NCBI RefSeq assembly: GCF_013283795.1
Contig: NZ_JABSOD010000021.1
Location: forward strand, 1 to 60,218
Length of the DNA: 60,218 nt
Origin: Rheinheimera lutimaris
GTDB taxonomy: Bacteria > Pseudomonadota > Gammaproteobacteria > Enterobacterales > Alteromonadaceae
Direction of reading: 5' to 3'
Both the position numbers and the translations under genes were made by a program. Shown in pieces: positions 46,508 through 56,363 of the stretch; the stretch's first letter is position 1, and every line of letters begins with the position of its first letter. The notes below the pieces were generated by a model, which saw only the letters and a list, made by a program, of their open reading frames with translations, had not been told where the DNA came from and did not search any database.

Positions 46508-46777
46508 TCAGTAGTCGCGGTTAATTTTTTTAAGCTGTGCCACAAAAGCATCCATATCAGCCTCATTGGCAGCATCACTGTGCCATTTATTATGAAAACC
46601 CAGCGTTAACTGCACCTTGCCGTCGCTGAAATACACTTCATAGCCGTCAAAGCCGGAATTTACTGTTATGCCATCCAGGACAAAGCCAGCGCCCAACTCG
46701 TTGTTAACCGCGCTACCATGTTTTTCTACCTTGCCAAATACGCTGAGGAGAAATTTACCATCTAATTCATTCTGCAT
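46508..46777 (-). CDS. Small DUF3081-like protein
   Basis: An 89-residue soluble protein with ELDGKFLLSVFGKVEKHG at the start and FDGYEVYFSDGKVQLTLGFHNKW in the centre, which resembles, from memory, the DUF3081 family of Vibrio and Shewanella. The assignment is tentative and the function unknown. An AGGAG ribosome binding site lies 8 bp before ATG 46777. It stands alone, divergent from the next gene. Confidence 0.65.
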   Translation of the reverse strand: MQNELDGKFLLSVFGKVEKHGSAVNNELGAGFVLDGITVNSGFDGYEVYFSDGKVQLTLGFHNKWHSDAANEADMDAFVAQLKKINRDY

Positions 46778-46882
46778 TCGTATGCTCCTGTCTCAATTGC
46801 CATAAGAGTATCACCGGTTTGCAGCGAATACATACAAAGGTTATAGTCCGGCGCAGTTATACCAGAACAATAAGGAAAATAT

Positions 46883-47494
46883 ATGCATAACAACCTGCTC
46901 ACAACCTCTGTTGCCCTGAGTTTCTCCCTCGTCGCTTTGGCCGCCACCGCTGATATTGTGCAGCCGGCGCCACTGGTGTCTATTGCCAGCCACGATGCCT
47001 ACTTTGATAATCTTCGCGCACATTGCGGTAAAGCCTATCAAGGCAAAGTAGTAATGGACAACCCGAAGAGCGATGGCTTTGACGGTAAGCTGATTATGCA
47101 TGTGCGTAAATGTACCGACAGTCAATTGCAGATCCCGTTCCATGTCGGTGACAATCATTCCCGCACCTGGATTATCACTAAAACCGGCTCGGGCCTGAGC
47201 TTAAAGCATGATCATCGCAATAAAGACGGCAGCCATGATGTCTCCACCATGTACGGTGGCCATACGCTGGATGCCGGCTGGCCGACAGTACAAAGCTTTC
47301 CGGCCGATCAGTACTCGAAAGAACTGTTTGTGCGCCTGGGTATTCCGGCCTCTAATGGCAATACCTGGCAAATGTATATTTATCCGCAAACGTTCAGCTA
47401 TCGGCTGGTGCGTGATGGCCGTGAATTTCGTGTTGACTTTGATTTAACCAAACCGGTGGCTTTACCACCAACGCCCTGGGGTTATAAAGACTAA
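46883..47494 (+). CDS. Exported protein of unknown function
   Basis: A 203-residue protein with a signal peptide (about 1-23, ending ATADI). The mature part has one pair of Cys (in HCGKAY and RKCTDS) that could form a disulfide, and conserved-looking RTWIITKTGSGLSLKHDHRNKDGS. I cannot name a family, though the pattern suggests a small periplasmic beta-rich protein of the kind seen in several Alteromonadales. AAGGA precedes the ATG. The gene is probably monocistronic. Confidence 0.7.
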   Translation: MHNNLLTTSVALSFSLVALAATADIVQPAPLVSIASHDAYFDNLRAHCGKAYQGKVVMDNPKSDGFDGKLIMHVRKCTDSQLQIPFHVGDNHSRTWIITKTGSGLSLKHDHRNKDGSHDVSTMYGGHTLDAGWPTVQSFPADQYSKELFVRLGIPASNGNTWQMYIYPQTFSYRLVRDGREFRVDFDLTKPVALPPTPWGYKD

Positions 47495-47616
47495 GCGCAC
47501 TACAACTGCGACCACTATTACTGGTCGCTGATTTTCACATGCGTTAAGATAAAGCGTTTTAACACTGAGCGCTGAGACTACAGCGACATATAACGATAAA
47601 AAACCACGGAGTGACT

Positions 47617-49335
47617 ATGATTACCCTTTCCAGGTTTACGCTGCTTGCCGGCGTATTAGCTACAGGCGCCTTACTTGGTGCTTGCTCTGAGCAACCAGCA
47701 GACGTAAAAACTGCTGAAGTAAAAGCACCAGAGTTGGCAGACACCGCCATTAAGAACACTGAATTACAATTTGCCGACGTAAACCCGCGTCTGGGCGAAT
47801 ATATTAAAACGCTATCAGCCGATGAGTTTCAGGGCCGCGCCCCTGCCACCAAAGGCGAAGAGTTAACCGTGGCCTTTTTAGAAGATAACTTTCGCCGTAT
47901 CGGCCTAAAACCAATCGATGGCGACAGCTATAAACAGCCGGTATCACTGGTACAAATTGACCCGAAACAAGTGTCTGCCATGAGCTTAAAAGGCGACAAA
48001 CTGCCGGCGCAGTTCAACTACCGTGACGACATGACCGCCTGGACCACCCGGGTAACAGAACAGGTAGAGGTAACCGACAGCGAGATGGTATTTGTTGGCT
48101 ACGGCATAGTTGCCCCGGAATACAACTGGAACGACTACGAAGGCTTAGATGTTAAAGGCAAAACCGTAGTAATGTTTGTTAACGACCCCGGCTTTGCAAC
48201 GCAAGATCCTGAGTTGTTTAACGGCAATGCCATGACCTACTACGGCCGCTGGACTTATAAATATGAAGAAGCGGCCCGCCAGGGTGCTGCAATGGCGCTG
48301 ATTATCCATGAAACCGATGCGGCCAGTTATGGCTGGGGCGTAGTAGCACATGGCTCGCCGATTAAATTTGATTTAATCAACGAAAACAAAAACATGGACC
48401 GTGCCCAAATTGAGGGTTGGGTAACCACTGAGTCGGCTGAAAAGCTGTTTGCCAATATCGGCACCGACTTAGCCACTATGCATAAAAAAGCGTTGGAAAA
48501 AGATTTTGCGCCCATCGCACTTAACGCCACCGCTTCGGTCAGCGTAAAGAACAACCTGCGCGAGCTCACTTCCAGCAACGTGGTCGGCTATATCGAAGGC
48601 AGCAAATACCCGGACGAATATGTGCTGTATATGGCGCACTGGGATCACCTGGGCATGGATTTTTCCAACCCGACCAATAAGGTATTTAACGGCGCCCAGG
48701 ATAATGCGTCCGGCACCGGTGGTTTACTGGCACTGGCTGAATACTTTACCCAACAAGCGCAGCCTGAGCGCTCTGTAGTATTTGTCGCGGTAACCGCGGA
48801 AGAGCGCGGCTTATTAGGCTCAGCCTGGTATGCAGCCAACCCGGTATTCCCGCTGGAAAAAACCGTTGTTGGCATCAATATGGACGTAATGAACGTGTAC
48901 GGCCCGATGAAAGACATGGTAATTGTCGGCCTGGGTAACAATAACGCTGAAGACATTTTAGTTAAATACACCGAACAGCAAGGCCGCTATGCGGTGCGCG
49001 AGCATAACCCGGAAGCCGGCATTGCTTATCGCTCAGATCACTTTAACCTGTCGAAAAAAGGCGTACCTATTTTGTATGCTAAAGGCGGTAACAACCATTT
49101 TGAAAATGGCGAAGCATGGGGCAAAGCGCAGCGTGCCGAGTACAATAAGTGTTGTTATCACAAAGTCGGTGACGAGTGGAATGATAATTGGGACTTACGC
49201 GGCGCACAACAAGACTTGTTCCTGTTCTATCAGGTCGGTAACGAGCTGGCGAACAGCCGCAACTGGCCAAACTGGAACGAGGGCAACGAGTTCCGCGCCC
49301 TGCGTGATGCTTCAGCCGCAGCGCGTAAAGAGTAG
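47617..49335 (+). CDS. M28 family metallopeptidase, lipoprotein
   Basis: A 572-residue peptidase anchored by a lipobox (ATGALLGACSEQ, Cys about residue 23). The M28 di-zinc site is visible: AHWDHLG (about 340), AQDNASGTGGLLALAE (metal-bridging Asp), TAEERGLLGS (catalytic Glu), and YRSDHFNLSKKG at the end. A protease-associated insert of about 100 residues precedes it (VGYGIVAPEYNWNDYEGLDVKGK). It likely cleaves peptides in the periplasm. ATG 47617 was preferred to GTG 47611 because of the ribosome binding site position. Confidence 0.92.
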   Translation: MITLSRFTLLAGVLATGALLGACSEQPADVKTAEVKAPELADTAIKNTELQFADVNPRLGEYIKTLSADEFQGRAPATKGEELTVAFLEDNFRRIGLKPIDGDSYKQPVSLVQIDPKQVSAMSLKGDKLPAQFNYRDDMTAWTTRVTEQVEVTDSEMVFVGYGIVAPEYNWNDYEGLDVKGKTVVMFVNDPGFATQDPELFNGNAMTYYGRWTYKYEEAARQGAAMALIIHETDAASYGWGVVAHGSPIKFDLINENKNMDRAQIEGWVTTESAEKLFANIGTDLATMHKKALEKDFAPIALNATASVSVKNNLRELTSSNVVGYIEGSKYPDEYVLYMAHWDHLGMDFSNPTNKVFNGAQDNASGTGGLLALAEYFTQQAQPERSVVFVAVTAEERGLLGSAWYAANPVFPLEKTVVGINMDVMNVYGPMKDMVIVGLGNNNAEDILVKYTEQQGRYAVREHNPEAGIAYRSDHFNLSKKGVPILYAKGGNNHFENGEAWGKAQRAEYNKCCYHKVGDEWNDNWDLRGAQQDLFLFYQVGNELANSRNWPNWNEGNEFRALRDASAAARKE

Positions 49336-49338
49336 CTT

Positions 49339-49373
49339 GTGACAAGTGACAAGTGACAAGTGACAAGTGACAA
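49339..49373 (+). repeat. Tandem 7-bp repeat (GTGACAA x5)
   Basis: Five uninterrupted perfect copies of GTGACAA begin three bases after the stop codon of the M28 peptidase gene and end before the terminator. The heptamer is not palindromic and the array is outside any coding frame. A length that is not a multiple of three fits its non-coding position. Copy number probably varies between strains. Confidence 0.95.
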
Positions 49374-49388
49374 GATTAGATAATATCG

Positions 49389-49413
49389 GGGCAGCATTGG
49401 CTGCCCTTTTTTA
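49389..49413 (+). terminator. Terminator of the M28 peptidase gene
   Basis: Stem GGGCAGC / GCTGCCC with an ATTG loop, followed by TTTTTTAT. It lies 54 bp past the stop codon, after the heptamer repeat. Confidence 0.88.
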
Positions 49414-49520
49414 TAGGTAAATAATGTGATGGCATAACAGCAGCTTAAACATCGTGGTATATTCATTGTCTATTCAGTAGCTTCGGTTTAGTGTCGGCTT
49501 AACAACCTGAAGGATCACCT

Positions 49521-52082
49521 ATGCGCCGGTGGCAAAAAATGCTGCTTACAGCTTTCGCTCTGTTACTGCTGTTAACAGCGGCAGCGTATTGGTATCTGCA
49601 AAAAAACCTTGCCGCCCTGCCGCTGCACAACCTGCAATACCAGATCAGCAGCCTTAGCCTGCGCCAGTTACAGCTTAGCAGTGTAAGTTTCAGCCTGGAT
49701 AAGCCGCAACTGCAGGTTCAACTCACTGATATCAGCATCAACTGGCAGCTGTTAAACAGCAAAATAACCCGCTTACAACTTGGCAGCGCCAATATCCGCC
49801 TGCTGCAATGGCCACAAACCACAGATAAGAATGCCGCGCCGGCAACTGCGCCGTCTTTACCCGCCGATTGGCAAGTGCCGGCCAATTTTCCCGATAACAT
49901 AAACATTGACCGGCTTACGCTGCAACTGCCCTGCGCTGCCAGCGACTGTCATTATCTGCTATCGGCCAAGGTAAGCCACTCAGCACAGCAACTGCAGTAC
50001 CGGCTTACGGCTGCAGATGCCGCCACTCCGACACTGCCACGGTTAACGCTTAGCGGCGATTATCACGCCGTGCAACAGCTGCCGGTGCTGAATATGCAGC
50101 TGGAGCTGGATAACAGCACACAGCTCAAGCTACACCAGCAACTAAGCAGTGAAAACGGTATCAGCGCCAACGGCGAGCTGAAATTAGATATCGCGCCACC
50201 CTCGCCCTGGTTAATACAGCAGCTAAAGCTGTGGCAGCCGGCAATTGCGCAAGATGCCTTAGCACAATTTACCGCCCCGGTATCCGTGCAAAGCAACTGG
50301 CAACTGCAACTCCCGCCTGGCATGGATCTCGCCGGTATCGCCTCACACGCCAGCGGCAATTGGCAACTCAGTGCCAACCTGCCGGCACCGTTAACCGTGC
50401 CGGGCATAGGACAAGTACAAGGCACAGTGCAGGCAGAGCTGGCTCTGGAGCGCGGCGAGCTGAACCGTTATCAGTTAAATGCACAGTTGGCGGTAAAGCA
50501 GCCACAGCTACCAGAGCAGCTGCAGCAGTTTGGCGCTGATGCAGAGCAGTTACAGATAGCTGTCAGTGCCGATGGCCAAAGCCAACCACAACTTAACGCC
50601 CTGCCGCTCAGTTTTAGTATTAGCAGCAGCGGTGACACAACACTGCAACTGGCCGCCGACGCCACGCTGAACCTGACACCGCCGCTAAGTGCCGCACTGC
50701 GTAACGGCCGGCTTAACTTAGTGCAGAAACAACTAACATTGCCAGGTGATGTTACTGCGAAGAACCTGACACTAAACAGCCACTTTAACGCCTCCTGGCT
50801 GGTGGACAGCTGGCAACTTGCACTGTTAAACACAGAGGCCAGCATTGCGCAGCTAAACACTGCCGATGTACAGGCGCGTGACATTCGCCTTGTTGCCGCG
50901 TCAGGTCAGTTTAGCGGCGACAGTAACTTTAACCAGACTACACTGCGCACTGATGTTGACGTAAATGTGGCGACCTTAACGCAGGCACAATTAAAACCGC
51001 TGAGCTGGCAGTGGCACGGTAAGCTTAGCGGCTCAACCGCAGCGCTAAATATCGACGGCAAGCTCAGTAACAGTGCCAGCCTTGGTCTTAGCCATCAGCT
51101 GCGCTATACGCCGGACAACACCGCTGTCAGCTGGCAGCTGGACGAGATATTCTTACTGGCCGGCAACCCGCTTTCTGCCACCCTTACCGCCTGGCCGGCA
51201 TTGCTGGAATTTAACCGTGGCCGGCTTAGCGCCGGTGGCGAGATGACATTGCTGCCGGATACCAGTGTTGACGCCACCCTCGCATTATCCGGTATCAATG
51301 GTATTTATGATCGCAGCCTGTTTAAAGAGCTGGCCGGCACATTGCAGATGCAATACCGGCACAACAACGTATTGCTGGCCACAGACAACATTACAGTAGC
51401 GGAAATTCTGCACGGGGTTAGCGTCGGGCCATTGGCCCTCAGTGCGCAGTATGCCGCGCCTGTAGAAACACCAACGGCAGGTAAGCTGAATATTCAACAA
51501 CTGCAGCTGCTGGCTATGGGGGGCAAGGTGTTGGTGCAGCCGGTGCAGCTGGATTTAGCGCAGGCACAGCAGCAACTGCAACTTGAACTACAACAAATAG
51601 ACTTAAGCCAGCTACTGCAACAGCATCCAACCACAGATTTAACCGGCAACGGCCGTATTTCCGGCAGCATTCCACTGCAGCTTGGCAGCAATGGCGCCAG
51701 TGTAACCGATGGTAGCATTGCCGCCGAAAGCCCGGGTGGTAAGCTGCAATACCGCCCGTCTGCAGCACAAGGTATGGCAGCAAGCAACCAGGGTATGAAG
51801 GTGGTACTGAACGCGCTGGACGATTTCCATTACTCGGTGCTGTCGAGCAATGTCAGCTATGATACCAGCGGTAAGTTATTACTGGCGCTGAATCTGCAGG
51901 GCCAAAATCCGGCACTGGAACAAGGCCGGGCAATAAATTTAAATATTAACCTGGAAGAAGATATTCCGGCGCTTATCACCAGCTTGCAACTTAGCAGCCA
52001 AATCAGTGACAAAATAAAACAACGGGTACAACAACGCATCCAACAGCAACGCGTAAACAACGCCAATGGAGTAAAACCATGA
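49521..52082 (+). CDS. ydbH: YdbH family intermembrane lipid-transport protein (AsmA-like)
   Basis: An 853-residue protein with an N-terminal membrane helix (about 6-25) and a long, repetitive, beta-rich periplasmic region typical of the bridge-like AsmA/YdbH/TamB/YhdP family. In E. coli YdbH, TamB and YhdP redundantly move phospholipids toward the outer membrane, and YdbH works with the lipoprotein YnbE. Length is close to E. coli YdbH (879). It overlaps ynbE by 4 bp. Confidence 0.9.
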   Translation: MRRWQKMLLTAFALLLLLTAAAYWYLQKNLAALPLHNLQYQISSLSLRQLQLSSVSFSLDKPQLQVQLTDISINWQLLNSKITRLQLGSANIRLLQWPQTTDKNAAPATAPSLPADWQVPANFPDNINIDRLTLQLPCAASDCHYLLSAKVSHSAQQLQYRLTAADAATPTLPRLTLSGDYHAVQQLPVLNMQLELDNSTQLKLHQQLSSENGISANGELKLDIAPPSPWLIQQLKLWQPAIAQDALAQFTAPVSVQSNWQLQLPPGMDLAGIASHASGNWQLSANLPAPLTVPGIGQVQGTVQAELALERGELNRYQLNAQLAVKQPQLPEQLQQFGADAEQLQIAVSADGQSQPQLNALPLSFSISSSGDTTLQLAADATLNLTPPLSAALRNGRLNLVQKQLTLPGDVTAKNLTLNSHFNASWLVDSWQLALLNTEASIAQLNTADVQARDIRLVAASGQFSGDSNFNQTTLRTDVDVNVATLTQAQLKPLSWQWHGKLSGSTAALNIDGKLSNSASLGLSHQLRYTPDNTAVSWQLDEIFLLAGNPLSATLTAWPALLEFNRGRLSAGGEMTLLPDTSVDATLALSGINGIYDRSLFKELAGTLQMQYRHNNVLLATDNITVAEILHGVSVGPLALSAQYAAPVETPTAGKLNIQQLQLLAMGGKVLVQPVQLDLAQAQQQLQLELQQIDLSQLLQQHPTTDLTGNGRISGSIPLQLGSNGASVTDGSIAAESPGGKLQYRPSAAQGMAASNQGMKVVLNALDDFHYSVLSSNVSYDTSGKLLLALNLQGQNPALEQGRAINLNINLEEDIPALITSLQLSSQISDKIKQRVQQRIQQQRVNNANGVKP

Positions 52083-52267
52083 TACCAAAACTAAGCGCAG
52101 CGATAGTGCTGGCGCTGCTTCTGGCCGCTTGCACCCCTAAGGTGCAGGTCGCTTTACCAGCCGAGCCCATCAACATTAACCTGAACGTTAAAATTCAGCA
52201 TGAAATTTATATCAAGGTCGACAAGCAGCTGGACGAACTGTTCAGCGACGACAGCGGTTTATTCTGA
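52079..52267 (+). CDS. ynbE: YnbE-like lipoprotein
   Basis: A 62-residue lipoprotein: signal peptide with lipobox LLLAACTP (Cys18), followed by a beta-strand-rich stretch (ININLNVKIQHEIYIKVD). In E. coli YnbE multimers are proposed to cap the YdbH bridge at the outer membrane by beta-strand addition. The gene order ydbH-ynbE-ydbL is the same as in E. coli. Confidence 0.92.
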   Translation: MIPKLSAAIVLALLLAACTPKVQVALPAEPININLNVKIQHEIYIKVDKQLDELFSDDSGLF

Positions 52268-52277
52268 GGAGCACAAC

Positions 52278-52631
52278 ATGACACTGATTAAACATATTAA
52301 AATGCTACTGTTACCGGCCCTGTTCGCGTTGAGCCTGCCGGTGCTGGCAATGAATTTACAACAAGCCATGGCGGCCCTGGGTAACGCTAAAGCACAAGGC
52401 CTGGTCGGCGAGCAAGCCAACGGCTACCTGGGGGTAGTACAAAACAACAACGATGCCGCCGCTATTGTAAAGCTGATTAACGACGCCCGTCGCGCCGAGT
52501 ATGCCAGGCTGGCCCAGCAAAACAATATTGCTGTGGCCGATGTTGAAGCCATGGCCGGTAAAAAAGCACTGGAGCGCACCAGCACAGGGCATTTTATTTT
52601 GCTGGATGGTAATTGGGTGCAAAAGCGCTGA
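52278..52631 (+). CDS. ydbL: YdbL family periplasmic protein (DUF1318)
   Basis: A 117-residue exported protein with a signal peptide (about 1-24, ending VLAMN) and the DUF1318 core: AKAQGLVGEQANGYLGVV and INDARRAEYARLAQQNN. It is the periplasmic partner in the YdbH-YnbE system, reported to moderate YnbE multimer formation in E. coli. ATG 52278 follows GAGGA by 6 bp. The last gene of this operon. Confidence 0.93.
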   Translation: MTLIKHIKMLLLPALFALSLPVLAMNLQQAMAALGNAKAQGLVGEQANGYLGVVQNNNDAAAIVKLINDARRAEYARLAQQNNIAVADVEAMAGKKALERTSTGHFILLDGNWVQKR

Positions 52632-52704
52632 ACGGCGTAAATAAAAGTCTTCTGCGCCGCACAGTATCGGCTATGCTGATAAGGTCTTGCTCAGTGGTTA
52701 ATTT

Positions 52705-54582
52705 ATGTCTTTGAATAAAATCATTTTCAGCGCGGTGCTGTTGCTCAGTTGTGTGGTAAAAGCCGCACCTGAGCAGTTCGACCAACTGGTGCAGCAAATT
52801 GAGAGCGGCCAGCGTTATTTTTTTAGTCTGGCAGACTATCAAACAGCGCTGACTGATCTTGAAGCCGCCCTGCCGCCGAATGACATAACACGACAACACC
52901 GGCTGGACCGCTTGCGCTGCCAACTCGGCTATACCGACAAGCCGGCCGCCGGCATAGCTTACAGTGACAGCAAAATTCAACAGGCTGAACAGCGCAATGA
53001 TCAAGCCGCATTGGCCGATTATTACGTGTGCCGCTATTACCTGTTTAGCCAGGCCGGCGACACAAACCTTGCAACACAAAGCGCCCAACAAGCGCATGAC
53101 GCCGCCACCGCCAGTGAAAACCCGTTGAGTATTGCCATTAGCCTGACGCTGCTGGGAAACCTGGCGTCATACACAGGCAACTATGCCGATGCCATGGAGC
53201 ATTATGTTACCGCGTATCAGCTGCAACGCGGCCTGGGCTATAAGCCCTACATCAGTGATCTGGTGTTATCGATAGCCGCAACCTATCGCCGTATGGGGCT
53301 GTATCAGGATGCGCTGAATTATATCGAACAAGCAGAGCAGAAATTCACCTCAGCGGATGAGCAATTCCGCCATGCACTGATTATGCACGAGAAAGCCTAT
53401 TCATATGCCGAGCTGGGGCAATATGAACAAGCTTTGGCGCTGTTTGAGCAATCAATGTTGGTGTATCAGCAATTACAAGAGCCGCTGTGGCAAACATATA
53501 CCAAGGTTAACCTGGTATGGATCCGCAACCTGCTGCAACAGTACCCGCAAGCCTTAGCGCTTGCAATCGAAGCCAAAGCGGAACTGGCGACACTGAATGC
53601 ACCGGATTTATCTACCCTGGAAAGCTACAAAGGCTTACTGGCGATGTATCAGGGTGAAGCCCTGCACGCACTGAACCGCACGCAAGAAGCACTGCAAAGC
53701 TTTGACGAGTCGCAGCAATACCTGATTAAAGAAAATAACCCGCGTTATATGTTAATGCTGTATGCCGCCAGAGCCCCGGCTGAAGCAGCATTGGGTAATT
53801 ACCGCCAGGCGTACGACTTGCTGACGCGCTATATCAAGCTAAATAAAACACAGCAAAAATTGGCGAAAGAGCATCAAAGCAACATTTTGCGTTTTCAGTT
53901 CGACTCTGCCCGCCAGCAGGAATGGCACAACCAGTTAACGGCCGAAAAACAAATGATGCAACAGCATGTCAGCACACTGCAATTGGCGCAGCGCTGGCAA
54001 TATGCCGCCTTGTCATTAATTGCATTGCTGTTGCTGATTTTGTTCAGTTTTGCCATATCACTAAAGCGGCGAAACCACCGCTTGCATCGTCTGGCCATGA
54101 CCGACGAGCTAACCAATATAGCCAACCGGCGCCGCATTATGATGCAGGCCGAACAAGAACGGGTAAAAGCCATCGACACCACTGAGCCACTTAGCTTTCT
54201 GATCCTGGATCTGGATCACTTTAAGCAGGTGAATGACCGCTTTGGCCATGATGTCGGTGATACTGTGCTGCAACAAATGTGTATGACGGTATCGGCTATG
54301 CTGCGCCAGCAAGATCACTTCGGCCGCACCGGTGGCGAAGAATTTTTAATTGTGCTGCCGGATACCGGGCTGGAGCCGGCGCTGGTCATTGCTGAACGCT
54401 TGCGTCTGGCCATTGCGGCGATAAGTTTTGCTGACGGGCCAGCGGCACTTAACATTACCTGCAGTATTGGCGTATCAGAATATCAACCGGACGAAGCCCT
54501 GAATGTCAGCCTGGCGCGCGCTGATGACGCCTTATATAAAGCCAAAGCCGATGGCCGTAACAAGGTGGTGGCTGCTGACTAA
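52705..54582 (+). CDS. TPR-containing GGDEF diguanylate cyclase
   Basis: A 625-residue protein: signal peptide (about 1-22), a periplasmic TPR array (about 25-420), a membrane helix (about 430-450), and a cytosolic GGDEF domain (about 465-625) with the active motif GGEEF near residue 541 plus MTDELTNIANRR and LDLDHFKQVNDRFGHDVGD. It should make cyclic di-GMP and sense something in the periplasm through the TPRs. No EAL domain. Similar TPR-GGDEF proteins are numerous in Shewanella and relatives. Confidence 0.9.
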   Translation: MSLNKIIFSAVLLLSCVVKAAPEQFDQLVQQIESGQRYFFSLADYQTALTDLEAALPPNDITRQHRLDRLRCQLGYTDKPAAGIAYSDSKIQQAEQRNDQAALADYYVCRYYLFSQAGDTNLATQSAQQAHDAATASENPLSIAISLTLLGNLASYTGNYADAMEHYVTAYQLQRGLGYKPYISDLVLSIAATYRRMGLYQDALNYIEQAEQKFTSADEQFRHALIMHEKAYSYAELGQYEQALALFEQSMLVYQQLQEPLWQTYTKVNLVWIRNLLQQYPQALALAIEAKAELATLNAPDLSTLESYKGLLAMYQGEALHALNRTQEALQSFDESQQYLIKENNPRYMLMLYAARAPAEAALGNYRQAYDLLTRYIKLNKTQQKLAKEHQSNILRFQFDSARQQEWHNQLTAEKQMMQQHVSTLQLAQRWQYAALSLIALLLLILFSFAISLKRRNHRLHRLAMTDELTNIANRRRIMMQAEQERVKAIDTTEPLSFLILDLDHFKQVNDRFGHDVGDTVLQQMCMTVSAMLRQQDHFGRTGGEEFLIVLPDTGLEPALVIAERLRLAIAAISFADGPAALNITCSIGVSEYQPDEALNVSLARADDALYKAKADGRNKVVAAD

Positions 54583-54597
54583 CACGACTTTAGTCTA

Positions 54598-54620
54598 ATG
54601 GCCGGGCCCGTCATTTTTTT
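54598..54620 (+). terminator. Possible terminator after the GGDEF gene
   Basis: A short 5-bp stem (ATGGC with GTCAT, one G-T pair) with a 7-nt GC-rich loop, followed by seven T at 54614-54620. Weak stem but good T-run. Confidence 0.4.
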
Positions 54621-54677
54621 GTACTATGCTTACCCTACCGTTACCCTAACTATAACAACACCTTACAGAGGCCTCTG

Positions 54678-56363
54678 ATGAATGCCATTTTTCTGATGTT
54701 GATGGGGCTTGGTGCTATGGCACTGGGCTATTTTGTCTACTCTAAGTTTATCTGCGAAAAAATCTTTAAAGTTGACCCACACTTTCGCACCCCTGCACAC
54801 GAAATGCAGGACGGTGTCGACTATGTCCCGACGAACAAGTACATCCTTTGGGGCCACCACTTCACCTCAGTGGCCGGCGCCGCGCCTATTATCGGCCCTG
54901 CTATTGCCGTGATCTGGGGCTGGGTACCGGCGTTTTTATGGGTGGTATTCGGCACTATTTTCTTCGCCGGTGTGCACGATGCCGGTGCTATCTGGGCCAG
55001 CAGCCGCAATAAAGCCAAATCTATCGGTGCCTTAACCGGTGATATCGTTGGTAACCGTGCCCGCAGTATCTTTATGATTGTTATTTTCCTGGTATTGCTG
55101 ATGGTAAACGCGGTATTTGCTGTGGTAATCGCCGGCCAGTTAATTAACTTCCCCAGCGCCACTATTCCGGTGTGGGGCGCAATCGTTGTCGCACTGATTA
55201 TCGGCCAGCTGATATACCGCAAAAATATGAGCCTGCTGCTGGTTACCATTGTTGGTGTAATAGCACTGTACGGTATGATTTACGTCGGCCCTATGATGCC
55301 GCTGGCGTTACCGGAAATGGTAGGCCCGCTTAGCGATAACCAAAGCTGGATCATTATGCTGTTTGTTTATGCTGCTATTGCATCCTTACTGCCGGTATGG
55401 ATGTTGTTGCAACCGCGTGACTACATCAACGGTATTCAGCTGTTTATTGGTTTAATTCTGCTGTACGGCGCCGTATTAATTTCCGGCCCTGATGTGGTAG
55501 CGCCGGCGTTTAATAGCGATGTTCCTGAGGGCACACCGTCTCTTATCCCGCTGCTGTTTGTTACCATCGCCTGTGGTGCCATCTCCGGTTTCCATGGTCT
55601 GGTCTCCAGTGGTACCACCTCCAAGCAGCTTGATAAAGAGCCGGACGTACGTTTTGTCGGTTATTTTGGTGCCGTAGGCGAAGGCTCATTAGCGCTGGCC
55701 GCCATCATTGCCGCTACCGCCGGTTTTGCAACTCTTGCCGACTGGCAAGCTATCTACAGTGGTTTTGGCAAAGGCGGTGTGTCAGCCTTTATAACCGGTG
55801 GTGCTAACATCCTGCAACAAGGCATTGGCCTGGATACCGTGTTGTCACAAACCCTGCTAACGGTAATGGTAGTATTGTTTGCCGGCACCACCATGGATAC
55901 CGGCCTGCGCCTGCAGCGCTATATTTTCCAGGAATGGGGCAGCATTTATAACATCGGTTGGATGCAGAAAGCCGCGCCGGCCACCTTACTGGCGGTAGGT
56001 TCGTGTTTATTACTGGCCTTTGGTGCCGGTGGCGATGGCTCCGGCGGTTTAATGATCTGGCCACTGTTTGGCACCACTAACCAGTTGCTGGCCGGTTTAA
56101 CCCTGCTGGTCATCACGGTAATGTTAGTTAAGCTGCGCCGCCCTATGTGGTACACCCTGGCACCGTTAATCTTTTTACTGATCATGACCACCCTGGGTCT
56201 GTTAATTCAGTTAAAAAGCTTCTACGACAAGGGCGACTGGTTCCTGTTCACCATGGATTTAATCGTGCTGGTAGCCGCGATTCTGGTATCACTGGAGTGT
56301 AGCTCGGCCTTAACCAAGCAAATTAAAGCCAACAAAGCTAACCCCGCTGCCAAAGAAGCATGA
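54678..56363 (+). CDS. cstA: CstA family carbon starvation protein / peptide-pyruvate transporter
   Basis: A 561-residue inner-membrane protein with about 16 membrane helices. The N-terminal FRTPAHEMQDGVDYVPTNKYILWGHHFTSVAGAAPI and the GLVSSGTTSKQLDKEPD segment are characteristic of CstA/BtsT. E. coli CstA (701 residues) imports pyruvate and peptides; this shorter form is common in aquatic gammaproteobacteria. It is first of a three-gene operon, overlapping the next gene by 4 bp. Confidence 0.92.
   Translation: MNAIFLMLMGLGAMALGYFVYSKFICEKIFKVDPHFRTPAHEMQDGVDYVPTNKYILWGHHFTSVAGAAPIIGPAIAVIWGWVPAFLWVVFGTIFFAGVHDAGAIWASSRNKAKSIGALTGDIVGNRARSIFMIVIFLVLLMVNAVFAVVIAGQLINFPSATIPVWGAIVVALIIGQLIYRKNMSLLLVTIVGVIALYGMIYVGPMMPLALPEMVGPLSDNQSWIIMLFVYAAIASLLPVWMLLQPRDYINGIQLFIGLILLYGAVLISGPDVVAPAFNSDVPEGTPSLIPLLFVTIACGAISGFHGLVSSGTTSKQLDKEPDVRFVGYFGAVGEGSLALAAIIAATAGFATLADWQAIYSGFGKGGVSAFITGGANILQQGIGLDTVLSQTLLTVMVVLFAGTTMDTGLRLQRYIFQEWGSIYNIGWMQKAAPATLLAVGSCLLLAFGAGGDGSGGLMIWPLFGTTNQLLAGLTLLVITVMLVKLRRPMWYTLAPLIFLLIMTTLGLLIQLKSFYDKGDWFLFTMDLIVLVAAILVSLECSSALTKQIKANKANPAAKEA

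Noticed and set aside
49339..49373. CRISPR-like repeat
   Set aside because: The repeats are 7 bp and adjoin without spacers; it is a simple tandem repeat.
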